From positions 372,001 through 436,000 of the forward strand of contig CALYLX010000054.1 in NCBI GenBank assembly GCA_944990035.1: 64,000 nucleotides of DNA, written 5' to 3'. The first letter of the stretch is position 1, and each line of letters starts with the position of its first letter. This document shows, piece by piece, positions 12,456 to 23,701 of this stretch. The notes beneath the pieces were generated by a model that saw only the letters and a list, made by a program, of their open reading frames with translations, had not been told where the DNA came from and ran no database searches. Both the position numbers and the translations under genes were made by a program. This stretch comes from Clitopilus passeckerianus. Its lineage: Eukaryota; Basidiomycota; Agaricomycetes; Agaricales; Entolomataceae.

Positions 12456-13023
12456 TTACACTTTCGTGAGGAACCATGCCTGGTTGTGACCAGGCTGGAA
12501 AGCGAGATTCTTCACAGGCGATCCTGAGTCTCCTATCTTTGATACAGCCGTGCCACCTGCAATGGGACTCCTGATACTGTAGGCGGATTCGTTATCTTGC
12601 AAGCGTGAAGAAAATCAGAACGCCTCACAAGTATCTTCCTCCATTCGTGGGCTGGAGCCCCCACTTGAAAGGCTGTTGCTTAGCGACCAAAGGTGCACCG
12701 GGGGAGGTATTAGCTGGTTGGAGGAACGTGCCATCTGTGGTATTACGGATAATGTATCCGTTGCCCTGGCGCGCAGGCTGGACCGTCCACTGTACGGAGG
12801 GCATTTAGTTTCAAGCGGTGGCGTCGTGTATACAATTGCTGTTACCTTCTGAGTTGGAACGCCCGTGGATGTGGATAGGATGACTATTGAGAGTTGGTGA
12901 GTCAGATGAACCATCCTCATGGTTCGAATCCTTACCAGATCTATTGGTCTTCCACGGGAGATCGAGAAGAAGACTGCTATCAGCAGTAAAAATGTTGTAT
13001 ACACCGGGAGTAACTGTGCTCAT
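12456..13023 (-). CDS. Small beta-trefoil (ricin B-like) protein, L1
   Basis: Four minus-strand exons, 13023-12936, 12883-12846, 12789-12629 and 12576-12456, give 135 residues. The protein starts MSTVTPGVYNIFTAD, as small mushroom R-type lectins do, and has Q-x-W motifs QKW (just after intron 2) and QAW near the C-terminus. These mark beta-trefoil repeats. No signal peptide is present, so it is cytosolic. In the family, such 15-kDa proteins bind glycans and often act against nematodes, insects or amoebae; some beta-trefoil relatives are protease inhibitors, which cannot be excluded. Total length and all intron phases equal those of L2 at 19.8 kb. A TATA-like TATAAAAAG lies at 13,097-13,089, about 70 bases before the ATG. 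No stop or frameshift is seen. Confidence 0.75.
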
Positions 13024-13606
13024 GATAGTGACGATGCCAAAACTTGCTGAGTTGCAGGTTGTTGAGGCTATCGAGGAAACATACATTTCTTTTTATAGGG
13101 ATTCCGGGCCCCAATGCATTTTTGTCGGACGTCCGGATTAGGGCGCCTACGCTAGGGCCCTCCCACGTCCGTATTCGATTTAGGTGACGCTTTTCGGGTC
13201 CAAAATCATTCTATGTGCCAATGATGTGTACCAAATCATTTTTCTAGAAGCTATCTTCAGGCTTTACAGAACACGATTGGTTCTAGAACGAGGCTGTCCA
13301 GGCAAAATTGTGCCAACCGTGGTGTGATCGAGGACTACGTCGAAGTTGTAATTCTATTCGGAAGAGTGGATTCGCACATTACAGTTCCGGCAGCTAATGG
13401 TTGATGCTCGATCTATACGTGATTAGGCTGTGGACACAGATCACGCCTGAGTGGCTCAAGGTTACCTTCCTTCGTCAAACGTTTCTAGGTCTGGGGCAGC
13501 AGCGTCATAATAACAGTACTTCGCCGAATGGTGGGCCGCCCAGATCTGAGTTCTGATTTCATCTTTTAGTGCAGGAAAATCTCTAACGCATTACATTGTC
13601 ATCTGG

Positions 13607-13630
13607 CCATGTCAACGTCAGTGGATAATC
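13607..13630 (-). promoter_or_regulatory. Conserved upstream motif of L1
   Basis: Read towards L1, this holds TTATCCACTGAC followed by TTGACATGG. The same motif occurs upstream of L2, L3 and L4 in the same orientation. It lies about 0.6 kb before the L1 start. Regulatory function is inferred from conservation only. Confidence 0.45.
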
Positions 13631-13999
13631 ACCTGCGGTACCGAGAATACGAGCGACGTACCTCAATAACAAACCGGCAGTCCAAATCTGATGATTCTCC
13701 ACCTCCAAGGGCACCATCGAATACCAATTCACAACAAAAGCCGTCCGACTTTCAATGAACCACATGGTCAGAACGTTATTACGGAGAGGAGCCTCACCTA
13801 ATTACTGGCTAACAGAACTCCATCCCATCCTGTAGGCTGTAGCAGAACTCTTCTTCGGATTGAGGGAGAATTAAATGTGATGCGACTAACAGGCAATCCC
13901 TATGACCATATTTATATCGGCGGCCGCACAATTTTCGATATCATCCTCCATTACGAACGAAGCCAGGGAGGAAATGTGGCCCGGTATCTCCAGACGTCA

Positions 14000-14330
14000 G
14001 TGGCCTGAGGTGGAGCTTGTAGATGAACGAGCAGAGTAAGAGCAGAAATGCCGGATTTGCCCAAGAGACAATCAGAGGCCACTGCATCACCGAACAACAT
14101 GGCAGATTAATGATTAAGAAACGAGCTTCCGTTACGAAGTGCATCATTAGCAGTTTGGATCCATGTGGAAAGGTGACACGGGGGGTGCTTGGCGGTGGCA
14201 GAACCGACAAAGGCAAGTTGAGAAAGAACCAGGTCTGCATCACAGAAAATTCCGGAGCCTGAACTGGCAAGGTAATGCCCCAACTTGCACGGAATTGGTT
14301 CCCCTTCCAGGTCACTGAGGTCATTAACTA
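14000..14330 (-). pseudogene. Short P-gene fragment
   Basis: Minus-strand 14,171-14,245 reads TWFFLNLPLSVLPPP, closely matching TWFLSNLPLSVLPMQ in exon 3 of the intact P gene, also at nucleotide level. The neighbouring 13,960-14,060 is similar to 21,465-21,560. The fragment lies upstream of L1, as P lies upstream of L elsewhere. It is too short and broken to make a protein. Confidence 0.5.
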
Positions 14331-14392
14331 ATTTTTAATTTCGTGGTCTGCCTTGCCGCAACTGTGAACGCCCGTGAAGTTTAACTTGTGCC

Positions 14393-14743
14393 TTAAAGCC
14401 ACTCAACTGATTCCTCAGTTATTTCATCCCTTTCTAAGTAGACCATACATCGTCTGACGTGAATGAGATTCAAGTTAGCCCCCATCTCAATTGACAACAG
14501 TGTTCTCCGGACCGTACCGAGTCGGGGAATTTCTGAAGAGTCCACCTGGTTGAGCAACATCACATCTAACGTATAAGTCATATACGAACCATCTACTCTT
14601 GGTCGTTTTTTGTGATGTTGCCTTCTCGGGAAGTCGCAATCAATCTTGGTGTACCCGCTAGTCAACAAGAATCTGTCGCCCCTCGCGTCTTGCACAAAAA
14701 CTTGCTCACCTTGGTGCAACTGGCGGTCCTCACAGGGTTGCAT
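14393..14743 (-). CDS. Unrecognised 116-residue open frame
   Basis: A single open frame from ATG to TAA with mixed composition and no signal peptide, membrane segment or recognised motif. It has no paralogue in the window and lies just upstream of the P fragment that precedes L1. It may be an exon of a larger gene or chance. Nothing else in 14.4-15.0 kb looks like a gene. Confidence 0.2.
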   Translation of the reverse strand: MQPCEDRQLHQGEQVFVQDARGDRFLLTSGYTKIDCDFPRRQHHKKRPRVDGSYMTYTLDVMLLNQVDSSEIPRLGTVRRTLLSIEMGANLNLIHVRRCMVYLERDEITEESVEWL

Positions 14744-16056
14744 TAGATCTTGGCCTTCAGGCGAGGTATGCCTTGAACTAGTGGCCCTTGTTATTTAATG
14801 GTCCACCGGCAAAGATTAGTTTGGATGGAATGACACGCTCGAAAATGGGCAAAATAAAAAATAATTTATTGAATGTCTATTTATTGTACATGTGAGCGGT
14901 GAGCATGATGATTACGAGTGAGGCGAAGAATTAGAAAGCAGATAGACCCAGAGAGACCAGGAGTCCGTTGAGAAAGCACCAAGATGGCCAGAGTTGCCAG
15001 TAGCGAGTCAGTACACAGAGCAATCACGAGGGGTTTTCATTGCCAGCGCCTCCGCTTCCAGGCCCGTCACTGTTCCCAGCGGCTTGGGCAAGTTGAGCCC
15101 GGCGACGGCGCATCATACGGCTATGGGCAACGTCGGAGTCGTCACGAATAGAATGCATCGTAGGAACATTATGGCTGTTAGAAGCGTCTGATGCCGATTT
15201 GAATGTTTCCCTGACGACGATGATTAGTGACATTCTTGAATGAGTGGCTATTGTTAAACTTACGTGTTCCACCAGGAAAGGGTCTCTTTAACCCAGGGAT
15301 CCTCCGGAAATTCTTCAAACGCCTCAATAAATAGAATCTTGATCTTCGAGGTTCTCCAATCCTGAACCGGTAAAAATATGTCGCCAGACCTTTATGTGAT
15401 GCTCAGTGTCGTTTGAAGGATGAGGCAAATAGTAGCGGTGGCTTACGCGAACCAGGAAGGGTGAACGAAAGAGATCCTTATCGATCTCATCGCGGTTGTA
15501 GACCGTGCCTTCGGGATACAGAAATGTGGGTCAGTCGTCAGATTTGATGGCTATCTTGCCGCCTTCAACCTCTGTGAGGAAACTGTAAAACATAGTCAAT
15601 AGTGGATTCGCAACAAAATGAAGACTTTACCTCGTCTTATCCGCATCGAAATCTGCAAGAAATCGAAGGGGGCAAAGAAGCCGAGCGGTGACAGGATGCT
15701 TGAAGCCGCGGGCGTCCTTTTTTCGGGGGCAAGCGAGACTAGGAATATTGAAGATCTCCGGGCTGTATGCAGCGCCGACGAGATCGCAGAAAGCTTTCTG
15801 AAGCTTTCCTCGGTCGTCACCTTGTCCTTGCAGAAGTTCCTTCTTACACTGTCGCAAACAATGTCAGTAATACATTCTAAGGAATCCTATGCACTCACCA
15901 GTTTTCCCAGGTCGTAGATGCTCTGGTCGTCCTGTTTGGCGATCGTCTGGAGGATTTGAGGACAGTCGGGGTGGAGGGCCTTAATCTGGGTGTATGCGGC
16001 CAGGTTAATGACGCGTTGAAGTTCTGCTGGATTCCTATTTGTGGACAAGGGATTTA

Positions 16057-17208
16057 TTGTCGTTTGCATCAAAGTTGGCGCGCGTCAACATTCATCAATA
16101 AACTTGCACGAAAGCCTCAAAACTTAGAACACGAATATCTCATGAAGTACTGCTCGGATTGACTCAAAATTAGTGCGCCTAGATCGTAGAACATGCCCGC
16201 AGTGAGCCCCATAGTTAGAATAAGAAAATTCGGCCATTTTACATTTCGTGAAATTTCGGTCATTCCTGCACTGTAACATGATTAGCACATGCTGTAGTGG
16301 TTCAAAATTCTTGAAATGAAGATATATTGTGCATGGGTACTGTATCTAGAGAGCCCCATTGTTTTTGAGGCACCAGAGTCGTGGTGGGTGCTTGCTGTGA
16401 CTGGGTGCGTCAATCACACTGTGCTTGTGATGATCGACACATTCCACTCAACCACCATGACTCGAGGTCGCCCACTCTCTCAAGACCTTCGGAATACCAT
16501 CCTGTATATGCGCAGGAGCTGTTCAATACAGGAGATATGCACATTCACCAACTGCCAGAAGCGTACATTTCAACGAGTCCTGACACAGCATCGCAGAAAC
16601 CTCAGGCTTGGAAAGCCAAAGACAGTGCAGGTGCTGGAGCGGCTTGACCTGAGGGGAAAGAGGAGAGCATTGGACTCGGTGGATGTTCAGGTATGGTTTA
16701 TACTTTGCTGAGAGATGCCAATGCTGAACAGGAGACAGTTTCTCATTGGATTGCTTCGGCACAACCCTGACTACTACCTTGATGAGCTTCAAGAGTTGCT
16801 CCTGACACGTCGAGGGAAGCAAGTTGACAAGTCCACAATCTGGAGGGCTCTCAAACGAGCAGGAATGACGATGAAGAGGGTACAGTGTCTTTTCTATGAG
16901 TTGCTGTCTGTTCCACTCATAGGCTCTAGGTGACACGAGAAGCTGTCGAATGAGATGAAGACCGTCGAGCAGCCTTTCAATATTACATCGGCCTCAACTT
17001 CTCGCCATCTCAGTTGGTTTTCGTTGACGAGAGTTCATTTGACCGACGTACATGGGGCTCACTGCGGGCATGTTCTACGATCTAGGCGCACTAATTTTTG
17101 AGTCAATCCGAGCAGTACTTCATGAGATATTCATGTTCCAAGTTTTGAGGCTTTCGTGCAAGTTTATTGATGAATGTTGACGCGCGCCAACTTTGATGCA
17201 AACGACAA
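16057..17208 (+). mobile_element. Tc1/mariner-like element, truncated, with long inverted ends
   Basis: A 1,152-bp element flanked by a TA duplication (16055-16056 and 17209-17210). It begins TTGTCG and ends CGACAA. The ends form an inverted repeat of about 150 bases with only a few mismatches (16,057 to about 16,209 against 17,208 to about 17,052). It sits in an intron of the DUF6698-like pseudogene. The interior carries the first half of a transposase, whose catalytic region runs into the right inverted repeat. It therefore looks like a deletion derivative that could move only if helped in trans. Confidence 0.8.
16457..17085 (+). pseudogene. Tc1/mariner-like (IS630 superfamily) transposase fragment
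   Basis: Exons 16457-16690, 16739-16879 and 16930 onward join with GT-AG introns. The start MTRGRPLSQDLRNTIL and the following CTFTNCQKRTFQRVL form a helix-turn-helix DNA-binding region. YYLDELQELLLTRRGKQVDKSTIWRALKR and then QLVFVDESSFDRR follow, as in fungal IS630/Tc1-type DDE transposases, the VDES aspartate being the first catalytic residue. An in-frame TGA at 16951-16953 stands where Arg is expected. The frame ends in the right inverted repeat, so later catalytic residues are missing. Not active. Confidence 0.75.
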
Positions 17209-17459
17209 TAATAGCGCATATAGTCAATTCTAACGATATCCAAATGCATATAGGCACTTACTGGTTCCTCCCCAAGGGATGACGGGGTGCGTTGTCATCT
17301 GAGCTATCTTCCTCTCTTTCGGCATCTGGTATGGGCTCCCAGACACGGTCGGAGACAAGGCCAGCTTCAAAGACATTGGTCGGGCTTCTATAAAGAAGTA
17401 ATCAAGGTCTTTGGTGATGAGTGCGTCGGGAAAATGAAAGGTAAGTGCGAACACCAATC

Positions 17460-18330
17460 AAATCAAATCCCAAAACCCTCAACGAGTACGTGGGGCTTGG
17501 TACAACTGATATCACACTTCACACAAGTACGTAGACTATTAGATAGCCTTCACAATGTAAAGTAGCGTTTCAAAGGAATGTATTGCGTTATAATGAACAC
17601 AAATGCGATCTCACGCGGAGGTAAGATCAAAACCCTCGGTAATCAATAGAATGACTTCGAAACCACTTGGGATTGCGTCGTCTGACTCTAAGAAGTTCGC
17701 TCGCAACGAAATTTAGGCTTATCACACCCTGGGATAGCTGAATCTCGTCTATATAGTACTTAGTATTTCTTCTACCAAATATACAGGTTTTTATAGCTAC
17801 AGGAATCGCGCACAGACCATTGTACATATAAGGAACTCTTGCTATCTATGGTAATGGTTAAAGGAATAGGAATCTAAGTTTTCATGCCAAGAAACGAGCA
17901 TATATGGCGGACATCCGTCGAAAGTAATCGACTTTGACGAATTCCAGGCGTAGCATTACCAAATATGGTAATCAGCCGACGGATTGATGCGCGGGTACTC
18001 GGTTAGCGGTCCAAAGATATCTTCAGTATTCTAAATATATCTCTGCCGTGTTTTCTTGGCTTCCGAGTGAGTTACTTCACTGAAAATTCCACTTCAAAAC
18101 TTTCCGGTTATCAGTTCTGGCATATAGCCGGTTTTCGAAGTTGCGAGGTTCGAGGCTTGCGGAGCCCGGGCCGGGCCTAGCCGTCGCGCGGTGATGTCAT
18201 CAACTGACTTCAAATACACTTCCAGGCCCTTTTGACGACTTCAAAGGCCTGTTTCTTTGGGTATACTGGCCGTCGTTTCAAGGGTAGTAAAGTAGGTATT
18301 ATCACGGGTAGTTACATTAGGTAGAGACAA
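17460..18330. other. Gene-poor stretch
   Basis: No exon could be supported. A GC-rich run (GCCCGGGCCGGGCC, near 18,160) stands out from AT-rich surroundings and could be part of a transposon end, but no partner inverted repeat was found. Confidence 0.3.
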
Positions 18331-18338
18331 TAGTATAA

Positions 18339-18710
18339 TTGTACGAAATTGTATTAAAATCGCAAAATTATGGCTATATTCGGCGCTGCCGTGTCATTGG
18401 GGAACGGACGGATCCCGCTGAACGGCAAAAAGGCACACGAACTAGTACACGACAAGCCGCTCGCAACAATCCCAACGCCGCCAGTGGTGACGACAGTGAC
18501 TCTGAAGAAGAGCCTGGTGACCCTGAGGTAAACTTTTCCCGACCGATGGTGCCTGATAATGTCCCACAGTATGATGAGAACGGAGACTCAGATGACGAAG
18601 AAGTCGTGGACCGAGCTCCTGTGCCAGAGCTTGGGGACGAGTGGACAGACATTGAGTCTGATTCAGATGACAATGACGAGCCTGATGACAGGGATAATGG
18701 GGAGGATTGA
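18339..18710 (+). CDS. Acidic low-complexity C-terminal fragment, unknown gene
   Basis: An open frame of about 120 codons without an ATG at its start. It is rich in Asp, Glu, Ser and Pro (GDDSDSEEEPGDPEVN, then DIESDSDDNDEPDD) and ends at TGA 18708-18710. The composition is unlike chance sequence, so it may be the last exon of a broken or unrecognised gene. No catalytic motif or upstream exon was recognised. Confidence 0.3.
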   Translation: MYEIVLKSQNYGYIRRCRVIGERTDPAERQKGTRTSTRQAARNNPNAASGDDSDSEEEPGDPEVNFSRPMVPDNVPQYDENGDSDDEEVVDRAPVPELGDEWTDIESDSDDNDEPDDRDNGED

Positions 18711-18829
18711 GCATTCAGAGACACCTATTGTAGCAAGTAGATCTAGAAGAATGGACCTTAGCACATATGCAATCACATTTGTATTTTATTATAGTTTGCC
18801 CCGTACTGCCGCCTGCGAGTAGCTTCGAA

Positions 18830-19500
18830 AAGGCGCCAGATCAGGGGCCCGAAGTTGCTCATGGTTTGCAAGGTTACGGTTGAGCTAACCAAACCATCCC
18901 GATAGGTTGAGGCCTAGTGGTCTTTTGCTAGAAGGAACGACGATCTTGAGCTAACTAGTAATGAAGCTAGAGGTCCTCAGGCAAAACTATGGAGATACTG
19001 CTGTGATCACGGGTATCCTGTCGTGCTTGAGCACAGTTCTGAAGCTTATCATGACATATTACCACAGGAATCGGTCCGAGATTCTCGGTGAACAGTGACC
19101 TTGCTTGACCTCGTTACATGGGTGCAAGATCAGGACATTTCCTTGGACGACTCTCAATTGATCTCATCATAATTTAACCTGTATCCCGTTATCTATTGTT
19201 GGACTCTGCAGAAGCGTACAAGGTAAAGATGAAGCAATGCTCGAATGTCAGTGTCGAGTCAAACTATCGAGCTAAGATACTGTACTCCTTCGAACCCGGG
19301 AGGCATCAGTTTTCTGGCATCATCAAGCTTGTTCATGTTTTGGTTTTTTTCCTGATGTGCGACCGTGGCGTTGGGAACACAGTTTTCTGGCAGTGCGAGA
19401 ACGATGTCACCGTAAGCGGATGGGGATTACGAAGAATCTCAACAAGAAGCCGGAGTTAACTAAGAGCATTAAGGAATTCGAGGACCCATTCAATCAAGAT
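18830..19500. other. Gene-poor stretch
   Basis: No supported gene. The part from about 19,540 onward resembles 12,295-12,470, the block downstream of L1, and belongs to a segmental duplication that includes L2. Confidence 0.35.
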
Positions 19501-19781
19501 AATTCTGCCTGGCAGGGGGGTCGGGGCTACAGGTTTACGTGGCCATGGGCAAACTTTGGAGGTCGGTTATTATGTAAGCAGAACCGAACCGGTCGGGCTT
19601 TCCGTCTGTTGCAAACTTGTGGCAAACGCAGAGTGATTCCGAACGAGATTTTGACGCAGGAAACATTCAAAACAAAAAAGAAGTAAAGCCGTCATAAGTG
19701 ATCAGATTGACTCAGAACTGCACTTTGCGTACACAAAAACTAGCTAGTACTACGTAGGCTCAACATTGACCAAGGCCAGAA

Positions 19782-20352
19782 TTACAATTTCACGAGGACC
19801 CATTCCTGGCTGTTGGTGCCCTGTGGAAAAGAACTGAGCTTCACAGGGGACCTAGATCCTCCTGCCTTAGTTGCAGCGCTGGGTGGCCCAGCGAGCCTCT
19901 TGATGCTATGAACATGGCGCATCAGTTGCAAACTTGTACGATAAAAACCGAAAGTCTCACATGTATCTTCCTTGGTTCGTAGGCAGAATCTCGAACCTGT
20001 CAGCCCTTGGCACGACAAACAGCGGTGCGTCAGAACCCGGCCACAACGGCTGGAGGTACTGTCCGTTTGCTACATTTTTGATATTGTAGAAACCCCCGCC
20101 CGCAGACTCGAACGCCCACTGGATGGAACACGTTTAGTATCAAATGGAAAGGCAATGTAGGGAACTGTGGTCACCTTCTGAGTATTGCCTGCCGTAGGTG
20201 GAGATAAAACAACTATTGAGAGTCGGTGAGTTGGATGAGCCATATTCGTGGTTCGGCCGCTTACCAGATTTTGGGTCCTTCTGGCCCGCGAGGTCGAAAC
20301 TAAGGCTGCGATCAGCAGTAAGGATGTTGTATACGCCGGGAGTAATGCTCAT
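19782..20352 (-). CDS. Small beta-trefoil (ricin B-like) protein, L2
   Basis: Four minus-strand exons, 20352-20265, 20212-20175, 20118-19961 and 19905-19782, give 135 residues. It starts MSITPGVYNILTADRSL and has Q-x-W motifs QKW and QEW, with GFYNIKNVANGQYLQP between them, a typical beta-trefoil repeat. No signal peptide. Exon layout, phases and total length equal L1, and similarity continues into flanking DNA, so L1 and L2 are duplicates. A TATA-like element lies at 20,406-20,398, about 50 bases before the ATG. The frame is intact. Glycan binding with a defensive role is the usual family function; a protease-inhibitor role is the main alternative. Confidence 0.75.
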
Positions 20353-21117
20353 GGTAGAGATGAGGATATTGTTGAGCTCTCGAGGCAGAATACGTCCCTT
20401 TTTATAGGCATTCTGGGTCCCAAAGGATTTTGCCGTTCGCCCCTCGGATGATGGCCACCTACACAATGAAATGGCACTTTTCGGGTCCAGGAGCATTCTA
20501 CCTGTCGCCATCTTGAGGTTGATGTCGTCATTCTATTCGGACAAGCAGACATGCATATGCCTTTTTTTAGCTGCTGAAGGAAGACTTGCTAAAGCAGCCC
20601 CAGGGATCTTTCACTGAGTGGCGTAGTGTCCCGGCAGATCTTTTATCGAGTATCCCCATTTCAGCGACCGGCCACGTCCTCAGGTGAAAACCCTGTCTTC
20701 TGGACACATATTACCCCTTGCTACATATGCTAAGCCCTACTCTCCTCCGAGGAAGGGCAACGTCTGGACTGTGCCAGTCTTGGCACCAGACTAATCACCC
20801 CCCGGCTGAAGCCTGATCCATCTCTTCCATTGGAATCCTAGAAGCCTTTGTGAAAATTCCTAGGCTTCGAAAAGTGGCGTGCACCCCCGCGAGTTATTCT
20901 TACTTGGTCTTCCAGTCTTGGGGGTCTGTGATCGTTAGTGTCCAGCCGCGTCGTGGCCATGAGTAATACGTGACAATGGGTACCTTGACAGATTATCGGT
21001 CACGGCTGACAGAAATGACGGGAGAATGAAGACGAACGAGAATAAACGGTGAACATCTTTAACGTAAGATTCGCCGACTAGTTCTGCAAACCTTCGAACG
21101 AACTGTGGCCCATCTGT

Positions 21118-21141
21118 CCATGTTAATGTCCGTCGATAATC
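21118..21141 (-). promoter_or_regulatory. Conserved upstream motif of L2
   Basis: Read towards L2: TTATCGACGGAC, then TTAACATGG. It differs at a few positions from the motif upstream of L1 and L4 and lies about 0.77 kb before the ATG. Function inferred. Confidence 0.4.
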
Positions 21142-21779
21142 ATCTGTGGGGCCGAAACTGCCTGCTTACAGACCCCAATAACCGAAGAGCAATGCCGACC
21201 TGAGAGTTTTCAACTTCTGAGGATGCCCACTGAGTGACCTTTTCAGAATCCTACTTATCCAATAAGCGGAGGGTCCTAGATGTTGACATGTAGACAAAAA
21301 TCTTACCCAGTTGCAGGCTTCCAGATACAACACCGTGATGTCGTTCGAACCCGTAGGCCGTAGCAGGATTCTTCTTCGGATGGAGGCGGGATGAATGTGC
21401 TACCATTGTCCCCGTGTGTATCATCTATATCGGCGGCTCCACGGCTTCTGATATTTTCGAACGATTCCAGAAGGAAAATGTAGCTTGGGGTGGAGCTTGT
21501 AGATGAGCGAGCAGAGTTAGAGTAGAAATCTACCGGATTTTCCCAAGGGACGAACGTAATGACTGGATCACCAAACCTAGGTGCAACGAACACGGTGCAT
21601 TTGAACGGGGAAAGCCACCCGTAAGGTGACGGACAACACAACTCAGATTACCCCCTGCAGGCGCGAATTTCCACTGTGTGGAGGATGATGTTTGATTATA
21701 AACGCAATTTGCCTTCTGTTTATTGAGTGTCAGAACGAAATACGACACGAAAGTGACATGTAAAGAGGGGCTAGAAATA

Positions 21780-23350
21780 CAAGTACCCGTCCCCGCCCCA
21801 CAACTAGCCCCAATCCATCGTATGACAATTTCCGCTTCGCCCCGTCTCTTCTCGAAATCCGATATCCTCCGAAAACTTTCCGCGGTCCCAGAAACGGTCC
21901 CAGCCAGCTTCAATATGGTCATTGGTATCCTCACCCTGAGCATGAGCAGTAGCCGTCAAGGAAGCGACAAGGACGGTGAGGATATGTGATCAAAGCAGTC
22001 GTAGTCGCAGTCGGAGTCTATCAGTATTCTTGGGATGGCGGCGATGCGACGGCCACAATCTCAGAATTGGCTCCCTTCCGTGCGTTTCGGGGTTCCGATG
22101 TAGTGTTCTAAGTGTCTTCGCTACAGGAGTCGTAATCAGGACCTGGTGTCGTGGATGATTTGAATGGACGTGGGTGTGTGTAACAAGATGATCAATGAAC
22201 GCCAGTATGTTGGAATCAGGGGTTATCTCGCACGAAGGGGTGGGGGTTGGGGGCGGAGGTAGAGTGTCGTATCACCAGTGGCAGCAGGAACGGCAGGAAC
22301 GGCACTTGCTCGCCCTCTTGCTATTGCCACCTCCCTTGAAAGATACCGGGATCCTGTGCCATTTCATTTCCACGTCGCTTAATGGTGCTGCTGCAAGAGA
22401 TTGACGAACGACGAATCGCAGCGGGGTGGCATGTCATACACTGAAATACGCGTTGAATGCCGTAGATTATTGAGTTCCTTGGTCGACTGAATGAATGCAG
22501 AGATCCAGGTATGCCATCTGGCGTCCTAGACACATAACCTGTACTCGTGAATGTGCTTGAACAGGCGGACGATAGGTGTGTATATGTAGCCACGGGGCCA
22601 CCGCTGGCAATGGGATACGTGGTGTCGGATTTGGCCCCTTCCCCAAACGCAGTCAAGACTTGAAGATCGACGGAGTCGACAAGAACATTTCGTGGTCTAC
22701 CATCACCAGCGGCGACGACCTGAAAGTCCATTTGACTCGGATACGGCGGATATGGGTGCTGGAAGGACGCCAGACAAGGTGGTAGGGAGTACTGGGCCTG
22801 TCGAGGTGTTGATGTTGATATCAATCCTGGAGCTTGCGTTCGCGCAGGATAACTGGATCGAGCTGGTGGCGTCAAGGTACAGGTAGCAAGCATTGCTGCC
22901 ATCGCCCATGAATTCAAATATTCCACGTTCCACACCAGAACGCAGGTCCTAGATTGGATGGATGTTCTTGAAGATGTCCATGAATGAGCGACGGGTGAGA
23001 TGAGAGAAACGCTCTAGTCTACAATTGAGGGAGGTGATGAGGAAGAAGTAGATGTATGGAGGAGTCCATCGATATTCCATTCGTTGAGTGCTCTTGCCTT
23101 CCTCCGCGGTCTCCTGCTCGGGTTGCTGCTCCTACAATGGCACCAAGCAGATTCGAGATGGTATGGTGGACTTTGCGTACAGGGAACGGACCTATAAGTT
23201 GGTGATGGAATGCCCAGGAGTCTGGCTGAGGAGATAGGGAGCGTTCCAAGCCATGTTGACGCCAGAAAATCTTGGGTGAACCGTCGTGGTTGCCACTGGT
23301 GCCAAGGCTTCTGCTTGGGTGGTTACATGGTACAGTTATGGGTCGCATTC
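21780..23350 (-). pseudogene. Degenerate P-gene copy (mainly C-terminal half)
   Basis: Minus-strand 21,930-21,830 reads KLAGTVSGTAESFRRI, matching KLSGSISGITESFGRV at the end of the intact P protein. Proline-rich frames continue up to about 22,900 and a further frame to 23,348. The intact gene has similar Pro/Ser-rich sequence but identity is low there, so the upstream limit is uncertain. No complete frame can be built. Confidence 0.45.
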
Positions 23351-23701
23351 ACGAAGGAAGGCTGAGTAATGATGAATTTCTCGTTCTCCAGCGTGCTCCG
23401 AGCGACCGAATGTCATACGTTGGGTCCCGATAGAATAACTTTTCAAGAGCTAGTAAGTTGACTTGAGAGAAATGGTAGGACATGAATTCAACGACGAGCA
23501 AAAATTACGTAATACCATCCCTCACCAAAAATTCCCGAATTTCTCGGTAGCCCAGCTCATCAAATTGAAATCTTCAATCCTCCAAAGCACCAAAGCAACG
23601 GGAAAAATCCTCAAACCAGTCGCCAATCCAATGGCCAAATGTCGCAAAAGCAGGTAACAACTTTATTCGTATGCAAATATATCACGACCGTACCCGATCC
23701 T

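Larger units (their letters stand above)
15024..17400 (-). pseudogene. DUF6698-like gene, broken and interrupted by a transposon
   Basis: Minus-strand exons can be followed: about 17,390-17,262 (acidic, EREEDSSDDNAP), 16034-15899 (NPAELQRVINLA, HPDCPQILQTIA), about 15,850-15,628 (RGFKHPVTARLLCP), about 15,580-15,450 (FLYPEGTVYNRDEIDKDL), about 15,390 (VWRHIFTGSG), about 15,330-15,270 (DPWVKETLSWWNT), and a basic tail ending at 15024. This motif order is that of the DUF6698 family of basidiomycetes, function unknown; the family name is from memory of those motifs. Breaks: an in-frame TGA at 15533-15531 where Trp is expected, a frameshift with loss of the part between HIFTGSG and the DPWVKETL block, and a Tc1/mariner-like element inside the intron 17261-16035. 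Without the element and its duplicated TA, that intron would be about 73 bases. Confidence 0.6.

Noticed and set aside
18147..18190. GC-rich palindromic stretch as a transposon end
   Set aside because: No matching inverted end or target duplication was found nearby.
18374..18724. Minus-strand Ser-rich frame
   Set aside because: Complement of the acidic Asp/Ser codons on the plus strand, hence a shadow.
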